Below are positions 33,549 to 43,151 of a stretch of 64,000 nt of DNA, one piece after another (position 1 is the stretch's first letter; each line of letters opens with the position of its first letter). The translations under genes and the position numbers were made by a program. The notes under the pieces were generated by a model. It saw only the letters and a list, made by a program, of their open reading frames with translations. It was not told where the DNA came from and did not search any database. The stretch is from Populus alba (taxonomy: Eukaryota > Streptophyta > Magnoliopsida > Malpighiales > Salicaceae): contig NC_133288.1 of the NCBI RefSeq assembly GCF_005239225.2, forward strand, positions 6,157,035 to 6,221,034, written 5' to 3'.

Positions 33549-34367
33549 ATGGATTTCTTTCTACCACAAACCCTATTCCCTGGTTACCGTTTCTTTCCCA
33601 CTGATCAAGAACTGGTCCAATTCTATCTCTACCCAAAGGTCACCAACCCTCTCTTCATCGCCTCCGCTCCTGTTAGCGATTGTGACATCTACGCCTATCA
33701 ACCTCTCCAAATCTGGAACGCCTTCAACAGGATCCAAGGAGAAGATGTCTTCTTCTTCACTAACCTCAAAAAGAAAAGCCCCACTTCCCATGTCACCCGC
33801 AAAATTGCCGGTGGCCCTGCAACATGGCATAGAGAAGACACTGACCGAGCCATCGGTGTCGCTATTGACGAACATTGCTCTGTCACGGCCATCAGGAAAT
33901 GCTTCAGTTATCAAAGCACTCAGCCTGGCCAACATGGCTGCGGCTGGACAATGTACGAGTATAGCTTGCCATCCCTTTCCCAAGTCATTGTTTTGTGTCA
34001 GTTGAGAAGGAAAGGCGACAACAAGAGCCACACACAAACGACGAAAAAGAGGAGAAGGCAAGCTGACGGTGTTGATGATGCAACAAACACCATATCTCAG
34101 AAGGCCAGGGTTGATGACGAAGGCTACCACCAGCAACAGATTGTTGGAATATTGCCAATTATGTTGACATTGTCAAAGAAGGAGGCTTGTTGGTGGCAAC
34201 CACCAACCTTGACTTTGGTAGCCATCATTGTTGAAGAAGAGAAGAAGTTGGCAGCCACCTTTGTTGAAGAAGAGATGAGTTTGGCAGCCACCATTGATGA
34301 CAAAGGAGCAAGAGGAGCTGCCATTGATGCCTATAAAAGAGGCATGATCTTAGAGAGCAAAGTGTGA
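33549..34367 (+). CDS. chimeric NAC-LTR open reading frame
   Basis: What is still translatable from NAC2: 272 codons. Residues 1-197 come from the NAC gene, codon 198 spans the junction, and residues 199-272 come from the 5' LTR of the non-autonomous element (start 34142). The LTR part reads VGILPIMLTLSKKEACWW, an acidic/Ala-rich middle (VEEEKKLAATFVEEEMSLAA), and ends AIDAYKRGMILESKV. The LTR also supplies an AATAAA (34528-34533), so a polyadenylated chimeric transcript is plausible. Whether it is expressed is unknown. The NAC domain would be intact but the native C-terminus replaced. Confidence 0.45.
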   Translation: MDFFLPQTLFPGYRFFPTDQELVQFYLYPKVTNPLFIASAPVSDCDIYAYQPLQIWNAFNRIQGEDVFFFTNLKKKSPTSHVTRKIAGGPATWHREDTDRAIGVAIDEHCSVTAIRKCFSYQSTQPGQHGCGWTMYEYSLPSLSQVIVLCQLRRKGDNKSHTQTTKKRRRQADGVDDATNTISQKARVDDEGYHQQQIVGILPIMLTLSKKEACWWQPPTLTLVAIIVEEEKKLAATFVEEEMSLAATIDDKGARGAAIDAYKRGMILESKV

Positions 34368-34654
34368 GAGTTGTGAGACATGTAGAGAGAAGAAGAAAGA
34401 AAGAAAGAGAAGGGCTGCCATCAGCAGCCCTGCTGCCACCAGCAGCTGCTGCCCTATGTAGCAATGAGAGATGGGAGTTGAGTGAATGTGATCCTCCTCC
34501 ATGTGTTGTATTCTTTCTCTATCTCTAAATAAAATGAACCTCTCCCGTGGATGTAGGCAATTTGCCGAACCACGTTAAATATTGTGTCTCAGTGTGCTTA
34601 CCCCTCCGATGAGCAATGATCAGTACATCACCGGTCCCGGATTCCGCCCCATCA
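34142..34654 (+). repeat. 5' LTR of the non-autonomous element
   Basis: It begins TGTTGGAATATTGCC and ends CCGCCCCATCA. A TATA box TATAAAA lies at 34332-34338 and a polyadenylation signal AATAAA at 34528-34533, giving a U3-R-U5 order. Confidence 0.95.
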
Positions 34655-34656
34655 AA

Positions 34657-34668
34657 TGGTATCAGAGC
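34657..34668 (+). promoter_or_regulatory. primer-binding site (initiator tRNA-Met)
   Basis: TGGTATCAGAGC two bases after the 5' LTR: the classic PBS of plant LTR retrotransposons. Confidence 0.95.
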
Positions 34669-35608
34669 TTTTTGGTTTAAAGTGGTGTTTGATCTTTGCT
34701 CAAAAATGAAAGTTGTCAAAATTGTGTTTTGACCATCCCACCGTGTAGAGGAGGACGATACGAAGCCACTGGTGAAAACGGCGTCAAAATCGGACGTCGG
34801 ACATGGCCGCACTCTCCATCACTCTCCGGCAAGGCGTCTACCCACGCGCGCCAACGCGCCCCACGCATCTTCTTCACCCGGATGAGTTGACCCGACCCAT
34901 GTGAACAGTAGACATGAACAGTGACGTATCATGAACAGTGCCATGCAAAGGATGACGTCATCATGATGCAAGGATGACATCACATACACAGTCAGCAAGT
35001 CAATTGACTAGTCAACTAACATGTCAGCATAGCGGGACCCACCTGCCATGTCATCAGCCGCGAGCCGAGCTGAGCCGAGTGGAGCCGAGCTGAGTTGGAG
35101 CCGAGCCGAGCCGCGAGCCGAGGTATAGGATCCAGTGTAGTTGATCCTATGTGCAACCGGATCTGAGATTGAATCTGAGCCGTTGATCAGGCCAGAATTG
35201 TTTTGATCAAATCTTAGCCGTCTGAAGTGCGATTTGGACGATTCAATACATGTTTCTAGCTAATTTGATCATTCCGGATGCAATGATACGGTCCGATCGT
35301 TGAGATTGGAGACCGAAAATGACAGTGGTGAATTATTAAAGAGAGATTGCCCGATCAGGAGGCATCTAAAGGTCATCATGGTGGTCGATGGAGATGAAGA
35401 AGAAGAAGGTGCACATGTTTACCCAATTATATGTGCCAAACTATGGGCCATGATAGGAGCCCTAGTTTAGACCGTCGCATAACGACAAACGGAGACACCT
35501 TAGAGAAGGTGTGAGAGCCATGAAAGGAGCTCATTTCAGAACGCTCCAGAGAGCGTGTGCTGAAGAAGCAAGATGACAATTGCCCACATAAATAGCAAAG
35601 GGGGTGAT

Positions 35609-36121
35609 TGTTGGAATATTGCCAATTATGTTGACATTGTCAAAGAAGGAGGCTTGTTGGTGGCAACCACCAACCTTGACTTTGGTAGCCATCATTGTTG
35701 AAGAAGAGAAGAAGTTGGCAGCCACCTTTGTTGAAGAAGAGATGAGTTTGGCAGCCACCATTGATGACAAAGGAGCAAGAGGAGCTGCCATTGATGCCTA
35801 TAAAAGAGGCATGATCTTAGAGAGCAAAGTGTGAGAGTTGTGAGACATGTAGAGAGAAGAAGAAAGAAAGAAAGAGAAGGGCTGCCATCAGCAGCCCTGC
35901 TGCCACCAGCAGCTGCTGCCCTATGTAGCAATGAGAGATGGGAGTTGAGTGAATGTGATCCTCCTCCATGTGTTGTATTCTTTCTCTATCTCTAAATAAA
36001 ATGAACCTCTCCCGTGGATGTAGGCAATTTGCCGAACCACGTTAAATATTGTGTCTCAGTGTGCTTACCCCTCCGATGAGCAATGATCAGTACATCACCG
36101 GTCCCGGATTCCGCCCCATCA
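35609..36121 (+). repeat. 3' LTR of the non-autonomous element
   Basis: Same length (513 bp) and, as far as I can read, the same sequence as the 5' LTR. It is preceded by the polypurine tract at 35597-35608 and followed by the target duplication CAGAT. Confidence 0.95.
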
Positions 36122-36316
36122 CAGATAACGGGTTTCGAGGCGGCGGCCGAAACTGAATCTGAGATCGTGTATAATGGGGTGAGATCTGACAATTCGGAGT
36201 CGTTTTCTCATCACCTTTTTAAGGACCTTGACAATGATCAGATGGCTGTCACTAGTTCCGGTGCATCTACTATCAACGTTGCAGCACCAACTGTATCCAC
36301 TTCAAGCTGTGCAGAG

Positions 36317-36687
36317 TGTTGGTGGGAGAAACCACTGGTGGTGGCTTTGAAACACTCAGAGGGGATAAAACACACTGTTTTATTACAAAAAACCGAAGCT
36401 TACAAATAAACACAAAAGCTTAAACAAATACACGCCCTCTCTCTCTTTCTCTTACTTGTGTTTCTCTCAATTCTCTCCACACATATAACATAAGCTGAGC
36501 ACTCTATTTATACACAAAAACAGAATACGAAAATCTACTGTTCCAGGTGTGAAGGCGGCTGTTGACCGGCGGTGTGAAGGCGGCTGGCGGCTGCGGCTGG
36601 TGGCTGGCGGCTGGTCGGTGGTCGGTGGCTGGTGGCTGGTTGCCTTCCTTGACTGGAACCTTCTAGATTGAGTTTAATTATTCAACA
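36317..36687 (-). repeat. 3' LTR of the Copia element
   Basis: 371 bp, the left copy on the plus strand. It starts TGTTGGTGGGAGAAACC and ends TTAATTATTCAACA. A GGCGGCTGG-type GC-rich tract lies in its right half, which is the U3 side when read on the element's own strand. Confidence 0.95.
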
Positions 36688-39476
36688 AATCTCCCCTTTA
36701 AACTCAATCGAGGGATATCATGCCAAGCATGAATACTTCTCCCTTCAATGCCTTCTCTCTGCTTGTAGACCCTTTTGACACCTATTGCTTTCTTCTTTTC
36801 TGGTGGGTCCTTATCTGCATGGAAACAAAACAGAGTTGTATCTTCCATAACCTGAGTGGTATCGTACAACTCTTCAAGATTCCGCATCTTTCTTGGTCCT
36901 TCTGACGAGGATGCTGATGGTGGTGTTGATGATGATGCTCCTGGTGTGTTCCTCCTGTTGAATACAGGAAAACTGTGTACCGGACTTTGTGGTTCAGCTG
37001 CTGGTATAAACACTGGACTTTGTGGTTCAGCTGCTGGCACAATCAGTTCTTCTGCAGGTACAATCGGTTCTTCGACAAGTACTGTTGGTACTTCTTCACC
37101 TTCAAGGATCAAATCAGTGGTGATCCATTTGACTGCTTCTTGATCACCATTCCATGCCCAAGATTTATCTTCTTCAAAGATAACATCTCTACTTGTAATC
37201 ACCTTCTTCGTGATGGGATTATACAGCCTGTATCCCATCCTTCTTTCACCATATCCGACAAAGATGCATTTCTCGCTCTTATCATCGAGCTTTCTCCTTC
37301 TTGCATCTGGGATCTTTGCATATGCCACACAACCAAAGACTCGTAGATGAGTAACACTTGGTTTGTGACCACTCCATGCTTCTTCTGGAGTAATACCTTG
37401 CAAACTTCTGGTTGGGCAGCGATTCAACAGATACACTGCACATGATACAGCTTCTGCCCAGTATTGCTTGGGCAATTTCTTTGCTTTGAGCAGACTTCTT
37501 GCCATGTCAAGAATCGTGCGATTCTTCCTTTCTGCTACACCGTTCAACTGTGGTGTATAAGCTGGCGTTGTTTGATGTCTGATGCCTTGTTGTGTACAAT
37601 AGGCTTCAAAGTCATTGGCTGTATATTCTCCTCCTTGATCAGATCTCACTGTTCTGATCGTATAACCAGTTTGCTTCTCCACAATTGCTTTAAAATCTTT
37701 AAAACAATTGAATACTTCTGACTTCCTCTTCAGAAAGTATATCCACGTTTTTCTACTAAAATCATCAGTAAAAGTGAGGAAGTACCTATTTTGTCCAGTT
37801 GACATAGGCGTGATTGGGCCACACACATCTGTGTGTACTAACTCCAGTGGCCTCTTTGCTCTCCAGTTGACTTCTTTGGCAAAACTGGATCTGTGATGTT
37901 TGCTGAGGACACAACTCTCACAGACTTCATCTGGATGATCAATGTGAGGCAAACCTTTGACCATCTTCTTGCTTGCTAGCATCTTCAAACTCGTGAAATT
38001 CAGATGTCCAAGCCTCAGGTGCCAAAGCCATTCTTCACTGTTGGTGATGGCACTCAAACACCTTGCTGCATCATACTGGATGTTCAAAGGAAACATCCTG
38101 TTCTTGGACATTTTCACGTAGGCCATTAATCTCCAATTGTTGTCTCTAATTGCTAGATGACAATTCTCCGAGTAAAAAGTATAGCCTCTCTCCAAAAGTT
38201 GACCTAAGCTGATTAGGTTCTGTTTTATGGCTGGGACATAATAGACATCGGCGATGTAGCTGGAATCGCCATTCTTCATCTTGACTGGGATGTTGCCTTT
38301 ACCTTTGAATGGAACCTTTGTGGTATCTCCAAAAGTAACTAGACCTTGCTTGGTCTCATCTAGATTACTAAATAACTCTCGGTAGCCGCACATGTGATTG
38401 CTGGCTCCAGTATCTAGATACCATATGTCCTCCTTTTTCTTATCAAGTCCTTGTTGGACAAGAAATGCAGTTTCTTCTCTGTCATCCTTCTCTACATAGT
38501 TAGCTTGCTCACGTATCTCCAACGGAGCTTTCCATCGGCATTCAGTGCTATAGTGCCCAAATTGATTGCAGCTATAACATTTGATATTCCTCTTGTCACG
38601 GTTATTGTAACCGCCTCCTCTTCCTCTGGGAGTGAATGCTTGTTGTCCTCGGCCTCCTCTGGTGGTGTTTCTGCCACCTCTTCCTCTAAAACTTGTATTC
38701 CAAGAACCTCTTCCTTGGAATTGCTGGAATCCACCTCTGGATTGTTGACTTCCTGCTTGAGTGGTGTAGCCACTTGATGAAGTCTCCCCTTGCTCATATC
38801 TGTCCTTGAGAGACAGCTTTGCTTGTAAGGCATGCTCAATTGCCTTATCTCCATTTCGCTTTACGATCTTCTGCTCATGAGCTTGCAAAGAACTCATAAG
38901 CTCATCCACTGTCAACTTGTCCACATCTTTGGATTCTTCAATTGCGACAACAACAAAATCAAATTTTGGATCTAGGGATCTCAAAATTTTTTCAGTAATT
39001 CGAGCATCGATGATGGCTTCTCCATTTCTCCTCATCTGGTTGACTATCACCATAATCCTTGTGTGATAATCAGAAATAGACTCCGAGGACTTCATTTGCA
39101 ATAACTCAAATTCACCTCGCAAAGATTGAAGACGAATCTTCTTGATTCTGTCAGCACCTTTGTATTTCTGTTGGAGAGCCTCCCATATATCATGTGATGT
39201 TTCAGCGGAAGCTATGATCTCGAATGTATCTTCATCAAGACCTTGGTAGATGATGGTCTTGGCTTTGTTGTCCTTCTTTCTGTTGACTTTCAAGGCTTGC
39301 TTCTGTGCCTCTTGTAAAGCATCTTCTCTTTCTTTGGACTCTGGTTCATCATAACCAGTTTGTACAATATCCAAACACTCTTGTGACCCAAGAAATGCCT
39401 TCAATCTGATGCACCAACTATCATAGTTGTCTTTAGTCAGCTTCGGGATGAGTGTATGTGTACCTTCTGTAGTCAT
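36678..39476 (-). CDS. Copia gag-protease-integrase polyprotein (truncated)
   Basis: A 932-aa ORF. Gag (UBN2-like) fills residues ~1-210 ([33 protein letters not shown]). An RGG-rich linker spans ~247-290. The zinc knuckle [14 protein letters not shown] (CX2CX4HX4C) is at 300-313. The aspartic protease motif DTGASNHM starts at 355. The GAG-pre-integrase motif HLRLGH is at ~486-491. Integrase catalytic residues are D550 (VHTD), D613 (VRSD) and E649 (VAERKNRT). After [16 protein letters not shown], the ORF reaches [11 protein letters not shown], the beginning of RT, and then jumps to an unrelated tail ([18 protein letters not shown]) that runs into the LTR. It should yield gag, protease and integrase but no RT. 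Confidence 0.95.
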   Translation of the reverse strand: MTTEGTHTLIPKLTKDNYDSWCIRLKAFLGSQECLDIVQTGYDEPESKEREDALQEAQKQALKVNRKKDNKAKTIIYQGLDEDTFEIIASAETSHDIWEALQQKYKGADRIKKIRLQSLRGEFELLQMKSSESISDYHTRIMVIVNQMRRNGEAIIDARITEKILRSLDPKFDFVVVAIEESKDVDKLTVDELMSSLQAHEQKIVKRNGDKAIEHALQAKLSLKDRYEQGETSSSGYTTQAGSQQSRGGFQQFQGRGSWNTSFRGRGGRNTTRGGRGQQAFTPRGRGGGYNNRDKRNIKCYSCNQFGHYSTECRWKAPLEIREQANYVEKDDREETAFLVQQGLDKKKEDIWYLDTGASNHMCGYRELFSNLDETKQGLVTFGDTTKVPFKGKGNIPVKMKNGDSSYIADVYYVPAIKQNLISLGQLLERGYTFYSENCHLAIRDNNWRLMAYVKMSKNRMFPLNIQYDAARCLSAITNSEEWLWHLRLGHLNFTSLKMLASKKMVKGLPHIDHPDEVCESCVLSKHHRSSFAKEVNWRAKRPLELVHTDVCGPITPMSTGQNRYFLTFTDDFSRKTWIYFLKRKSEVFNCFKDFKAIVEKQTGYTIRTVRSDQGGEYTANDFEAYCTQQGIRHQTTPAYTPQLNGVAERKNRTILDMARSLLKAKKLPKQYWAEAVSCAVYLLNRCPTRSLQGITPEEAWSGHKPSVTHLRVFGCVAYAKIPDARRRKLDDKSEKCIFVGYGERRMGYRLYNPITKKVITSRDVIFEEDKSWAWNGDQEAVKWITTDLILEGEEVPTVLVEEPIVPAEELIVPAAEPQSPVFIPAAEPQSPVHSFPVFNRRNTPGASSSTPPSASSSEGPRKMRNLEELYDTTQVMEDTTLFCFHADKDPPEKKKAIGVKRVYKQREGIEGRSIHAWHDIPRLSLKGRFVE

Positions 39477-40057
39477 TTTGCTTTTGGAATGACTATATCA
39501 CCTCTTTGAGAGCCGAATTTGGACAAACGGACACTGTAGATCGATCCGGAATGGTCCAAATAGTAGGGAACCGGTCTGACTTTGTTGAAATCGGGTCCGA
39601 AAATGGGTGAACCGGTCAAAAAATCACTTCTGTACGGCGGGCGGTTCGCTGGGTTGAACCGGGAATATTCTGTGGAATATTCTGGGGAATATTCCTTCGG
39701 CTCGGCTGAGGCTTGAAAGCGGCTCGGCTCGGCGCGAGGTACGGCTCGGCTTGTGGCTCGGCTGGACTCGGCTTATACGGCTCGGCTAGGACTCGGCGTA
39801 TACGGCTCGGCTCGGCTTGAATATGGCGCGCGTGCACGTCAGTCGTCTTCAACCTCGGGGCGCGTGGGATGCGCGTGGGCTAACTGGCTGAAACTTCAGG
39901 CGGCGCGTGTGAGCTACCACCTCCTCCGATCAGGCTGATTCTTGCGGCAGTGAGTTCGTCTTGATGAGCTCTACACTGTGGAATGATCAAAACTTGTTTT
40001 TGACAATTTTGAAAATTCGGATATACCCCAAAACTCTTCTGTTTTCCGATGAACGGG

Positions 40058-40069
40058 GCTCTGATACCA
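40058..40069 (-). promoter_or_regulatory. primer-binding site of the Copia element
   Basis: GCTCTGATACCA on the plus strand, i.e. TGGTATCAGAGC on the element strand, two bases inside its 5' LTR. Confidence 0.95.
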
Positions 40070-40071
40070 AT

Positions 40072-40442
40072 TGTTGGTGGGAGAAACCACTGGTGGTGGC
40101 TTTGAAACACTCAGAGGGGATAAAACACACTGTTTTATTACAAAAAACCGAAGCTTACAAATAAACACAAAAGCTTAAACAAATACACGCCCTCTCTCTC
40201 TTTCTCTTACTTGTGTTTCTCTCAATTCTCTCCACACATATAACATAAGCTGAGCACTCTATTTATACACAAAAACAGAATACGAAAATCTACTGTTCCA
40301 GGTGTGAAGGCGGCTGTTGACCGGCGGTGTGAAGGCGGCTGGCGGCTGCGGCTGGTGGCTGGCGGCTGGTCGGTGGTCGGTGGCTGGTGGCTGGTTGCCT
40401 TCCTTGACTGGAACCTTCTAGATTGAGTTTAATTATTCAACA
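40072..40442 (-). repeat. 5' LTR of the Copia element
   Basis: 371 bp, reads as identical to the 3' LTR. A TATA box (TATAAATA on the minus strand) is at 40260-40267. Confidence 0.95.
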
Positions 40443-41085
40443 CAGAGAACTTGCAACCAAATAAGGTTGTGTGCATCGACAATGATGAGGAGCCTTCTGC
40501 AACAGAGGAGGATGATGATTACCATCAAGAGCTTCTTCGACTGCTGGGTTTAGATGGTGGCTCTGACTTGGCAGGTGGGGTTCCGTCCATTCAAACACCA
40601 CCTGAGGCTGCTGAGGTTCATTCTACACCAAAAGGATCGACTCCGGTTGAATCCCTTGCAACTGATGCTGACGGTTATCATCTTGACGCTCAAGTTTCTG
40701 GTTCCAGCCTTAGCAGCGGAGGGTCGTTTTCGCAACAGGTGCCGCAAGCAAATCCAACATGCCTGGTTCAAGAAAATGAAGTTGAGATGATCTACAATCC
40801 TTTCCGTATGGAGAACCCGTATGGGGTTTCCTTATTGTAGTGGTCTTTTTTCTGTTTATGATTTATAATCTGCTAAACGTGTAAACAATTTTTCAAACAA
40901 GCTACAATCTGTAAGGAACACTTTGCCAATTTATCAATAAAATCATGTTTGTGGCTATCAAATTCCTACCTTTATTCTCAACTGTTGGCGCTGTTCGTTC
41001 TACAACATGATGTCGTATTGTATTGACAGTGGGTTTATCGTTTATATATGTTTGGTCCTATTAATATTATTAATTCTGATAGTTA

Positions 41086-42138
41086 TCAATAATAGTGCTG
41101 CAAGATTTAACCGCACAGTGTTCTTGTCTCTTAGGTTCCTGTTGTTTTATATCAGTTTTGCTTGAACTGTTTCTGACCCCATTAATTATCAATGTAAGAA
41201 GTTGTAGCTCTGAGGAGCTTAAGGTTTATTTCCAAGTGAAAGCATTGCCTTGTTCTTCCATTGTAAAGACCCCAAACCCAAGCAACCTTATAAATCTTAT
41301 TTTAAACAGATACACCAGCTCACAAAAAACTTTGCTAAATTAAGGAGGTAGCTTGAGCTATACAGTTAGGCATTAAAAAGATAGACATATAGTTTAACAA
41401 AAGCGAAGAAAGAACAGTTTTAAGAAGACAAACTGATCTTCCAGCCATGCTTAGTAGCATCCTTTTCCACATTTCCAATCTTGCATGAATTTTATTAATC
41501 AATGTTACAATGTTCAACAGCCAAAAAATCATTTAGCAGCAACACACTAAAAGAATTCTTAAAGGGGAAATTTCCAGAATAATAACTAAAAATAATGCAG
41601 TAAAAATAATAATAACAAGGCAAGGACTTCAATAACATGGAACAGAAAAGAAAAAAATCAGAGTAAAACTAAAATCCAAACGTATTAATTGCAATGTTTA
41701 GGTATAGATATCTACAACTGTAACTACAATCCCAAATATAATATAAATAATGTAGGATTTAAAACCGAAAAGTGCTTTTTCTAAAATCTCTCTAATTTTA
41801 GGGCCTAACATCAATTTTTTTTTTTTAGTAAAAAACCTTTTCAGATATGAATTTTTGACTAATTATTAAGTTTATGAGTATTATTTTTAGAGAAAGGCAC
41901 AATATTTAAGAGAATTTTTAAATAAATAAGTCTCTTATTTTCTAGGATTGATATTGAATTAAAATATAAATGACAAATGTAAATTTTGTTTGAATGGAGA
42001 TGGTAAATGTGACATCATTTTTTTTTTAAGCATAAATAAATCTTTTATCTGAAATTTCTGAGATCGGTACAACCATAGAATTTTTAGTATTCTTTAATAT
42101 TAGAAGGAGACTCTAATTCTCTTCCCCTTTTTTTGTAG
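41086..42138. other. spacer after duplication unit 2
   Basis: AT-rich, with no convincing gene. Short ORFs at 41095-41343 (+) and 41335-41532 (-) have no recognisable family. If the orphan exon at 42139 belongs to NAC2, part of this would be intron. Confidence 0.4.
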
Positions 42139-42302
42139 GTGCAACAGCCAGGGGTGAATCTAGAAAGACTAATGCTACCGACACCTGTCTTATTCAAGAA
42201 AATGCCAAGACTATGCAGACGGCACCTAGAAAGATGAGAAAACTATGTATATCAAAGAAGTCAAGGACGACGACTATCACAGCTGCAGCCTGCAAGCAAT
42301 AA
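42139..42302 (+). pseudogene. orphan NAC-like terminal exon
   Basis: After a good splice acceptor (pyrimidine-rich CCCCTTTTTTTGTAG at about 42124-42138), a frame in phase 2 reads ATARGESRKTNATDTCLIQE, NAKTMQTAPRKMRKLCISKK, SRTTTITAACKQ, then TAA. TCLIQENAKTMQ resembles TCLVQENEVEMI near the C-terminus of NAC1 and NAC2, and the basic RKMRKL tail occurs in related NAC proteins. It may be an alternative last exon of NAC2 or the end of a third NAC copy whose front is lost. No matching donor was fixed. Confidence 0.4.
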
Positions 42303-43151
42303 CCATTTGATTCTCTTTTATACGGCTAAAAACTGTTTCTTTTGTTTTTATTTGTATCATTTTGTGTGGAGATGAAGCCGATGGATAATTATTTTCTGTA
42401 GTATTTCATTGCTCAAGCACACCACCGCAGTCCACAGACTAGCGTTTTTTGACCGACAGGTTAGGTAGGGCATCTTCTTTGCAAATTCCTCGGACTCTCT
42501 GCTTGACAGGGCATAAATATGTCGACGATGCATTGGATCATCACCTGCAAATACGAAGAAGAACGACAGGAGGGGGAGGAGAAGAAGGATGTCATGTAAG
42601 TAACTTAAGCATTCAACTTCTTTCTTAATTCTCCTTCTTATCTAACTAATTTGGGTCTGTGCAAGAACTAAAACTGTTCTTTTTCTCCTTTCGTCTCTCA
42701 TTTTGTGTGAATAGTGTTTTGTGTGGAGTTGCTTTTCTATTTTTTGTTAATTTGAATTTTTTAACTAATTTATTAAAGATATCATAATAGCCAGACCCTA
42801 GTTTTTTTAAGATTTTCTTTCATACCTTTCATTGATTAATATCCTAAAAAAATTCAATAACTTATACAGGGAAAAAAAATGAATTTACGTCCACTCAAAA
42901 TGCCAAACGTTAAATATCTAAAAGAATCTAGTGGACCGTGAAGGTCAATATAGAGCTACGACTGTTAACGCTCTATTCTGAGCAAATGGACCATCACCAC
43001 CCCACCTACCATCACATTCAATGCTTCCAATGGCAGAAGAATACATTGTACTATGCGAGACTTGTCATGTGAGTAGTTTTTTGAGACTTGTGAGGTGGAA
43101 ATCAACTTTGAGTGATCTTCAATTTCTTCTTCTTCTTCTTCTGGTAATGAA
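42303..43151. other. intergenic region upstream of the transpeptidase gene
   Basis: No gene is recognised. A purine-rich stretch at 42550-42594 ends with a strong donor-like ATGTCAT|GTAAGTAAC, which might be a 5' UTR exon of the transpeptidase gene. A two-codon upstream ORF (ATGAAATGA at 43147-43155) overlaps the assigned start codon. Confidence 0.4.

Larger units (their letters stand above)
34142..36121 (+). mobile_element. 1,980-bp non-autonomous LTR retrotransposon in NAC2
   Basis: A complete structure. Flanks carry a 5-bp target duplication CAGAT (34137-34141 and 36122-36126). LTRs are 513 bp (34142-34654, 35609-36121), begin TG and end CA, and read as identical. The primer-binding site TGGTATCAGAGC (34657-34668) complements the 3' end of initiator tRNA-Met. 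A polypurine tract AAAGGGGGTGAT lies at 35597-35608. The 954-bp internal region has no gag or pol and contains a GCCGAGCC-rich tract (about 35056-35125). It is too small to be autonomous (TRIM/small LARD size class). Leader similarity suggests it uses the machinery of a Copia family related to the element at 36317. Confidence 0.95.
36317..40442 (-). mobile_element. 4,126-bp Copia LTR retrotransposon lacking RT/RNase H, in NAC2
   Basis: A complete insertion in reverse orientation to NAC2. Target duplications CAGAG lie at 36312-36316 and 40443-40447. The 371-bp LTRs (5' LTR 40072-40442, 3' LTR 36317-36687) read as identical and end TGTTG/CAACA. The PBS (complement of GCTCTGATACCA) is at 40058-40069, and the polypurine tract complement (AATCTCCCCTTTAAA) begins at 36688. 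One ORF encodes gag, protease and integrase, then stops shortly after the first RT residues. Integrase before RT is the Copia order. Reverse transcriptase and RNase H are absent, so the element cannot move alone. Confidence 0.95.
33549..40840 (+). pseudogene. divergent NAC-domain gene (NAC2) split by two LTR retrotransposons
   Basis: Gene pieces lie at 33549-34141, 36122-36316 and 40443-40840. The NAC domain (residues 1-165) is complete and nearly identical to NAC1, with the same subdomains A-E and the same WHRED in place of WKATG. The later pieces continue in the same frame (GFEAAAETESEIVYNG ..., ... PNKVVCIDNDEEP ..., ... ATDADGYHLDAQ, ending PFRMENPYGVSLL), with no stop inside them. The gene was therefore an intact ORF of roughly 390 codons before insertion, longer than NAC1. 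AATAAA lies at 40936-40941. Breakpoints carry exact 5-bp target duplications, CAGAT and CAGAG. The full-length product can no longer be made unless both elements are spliced out. Confidence 0.85.
26461..41085 (+). repeat. segmental duplication, unit 2 (with two nested LTR elements)
   Basis: Colinear with 17261-26015. Removing 34142-36121 and 36317-40442 plus one copy of each target duplication leaves about 8.5 kb, close to the 8.75 kb of unit 1. Because neither insertion is present in unit 1 and their LTR pairs read as identical, they came after the duplication. A 28-bp tandem duplication at about 26824-26879 (blocks starting ATCCATTCATTCAATAGGTC) breaks the acidic fragment in this unit. Confidence 0.9.

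Noticed and set aside
34525..34890. ORFs of 95 and 64 codons in the 5' LTR and leader of the non-autonomous element
   Set aside because: They span LTR/PBS/leader sequence and show no gag- or pol-like features. The element has no coding capacity of its own.
34142..36121. Reading the two 513-bp repeats as a simple duplication of NAC sequence
   Set aside because: TG...CA ends, PBS, polypurine tract and the CAGAT target duplication show that they are the LTRs of an inserted element. NAC1 lacks this sequence.
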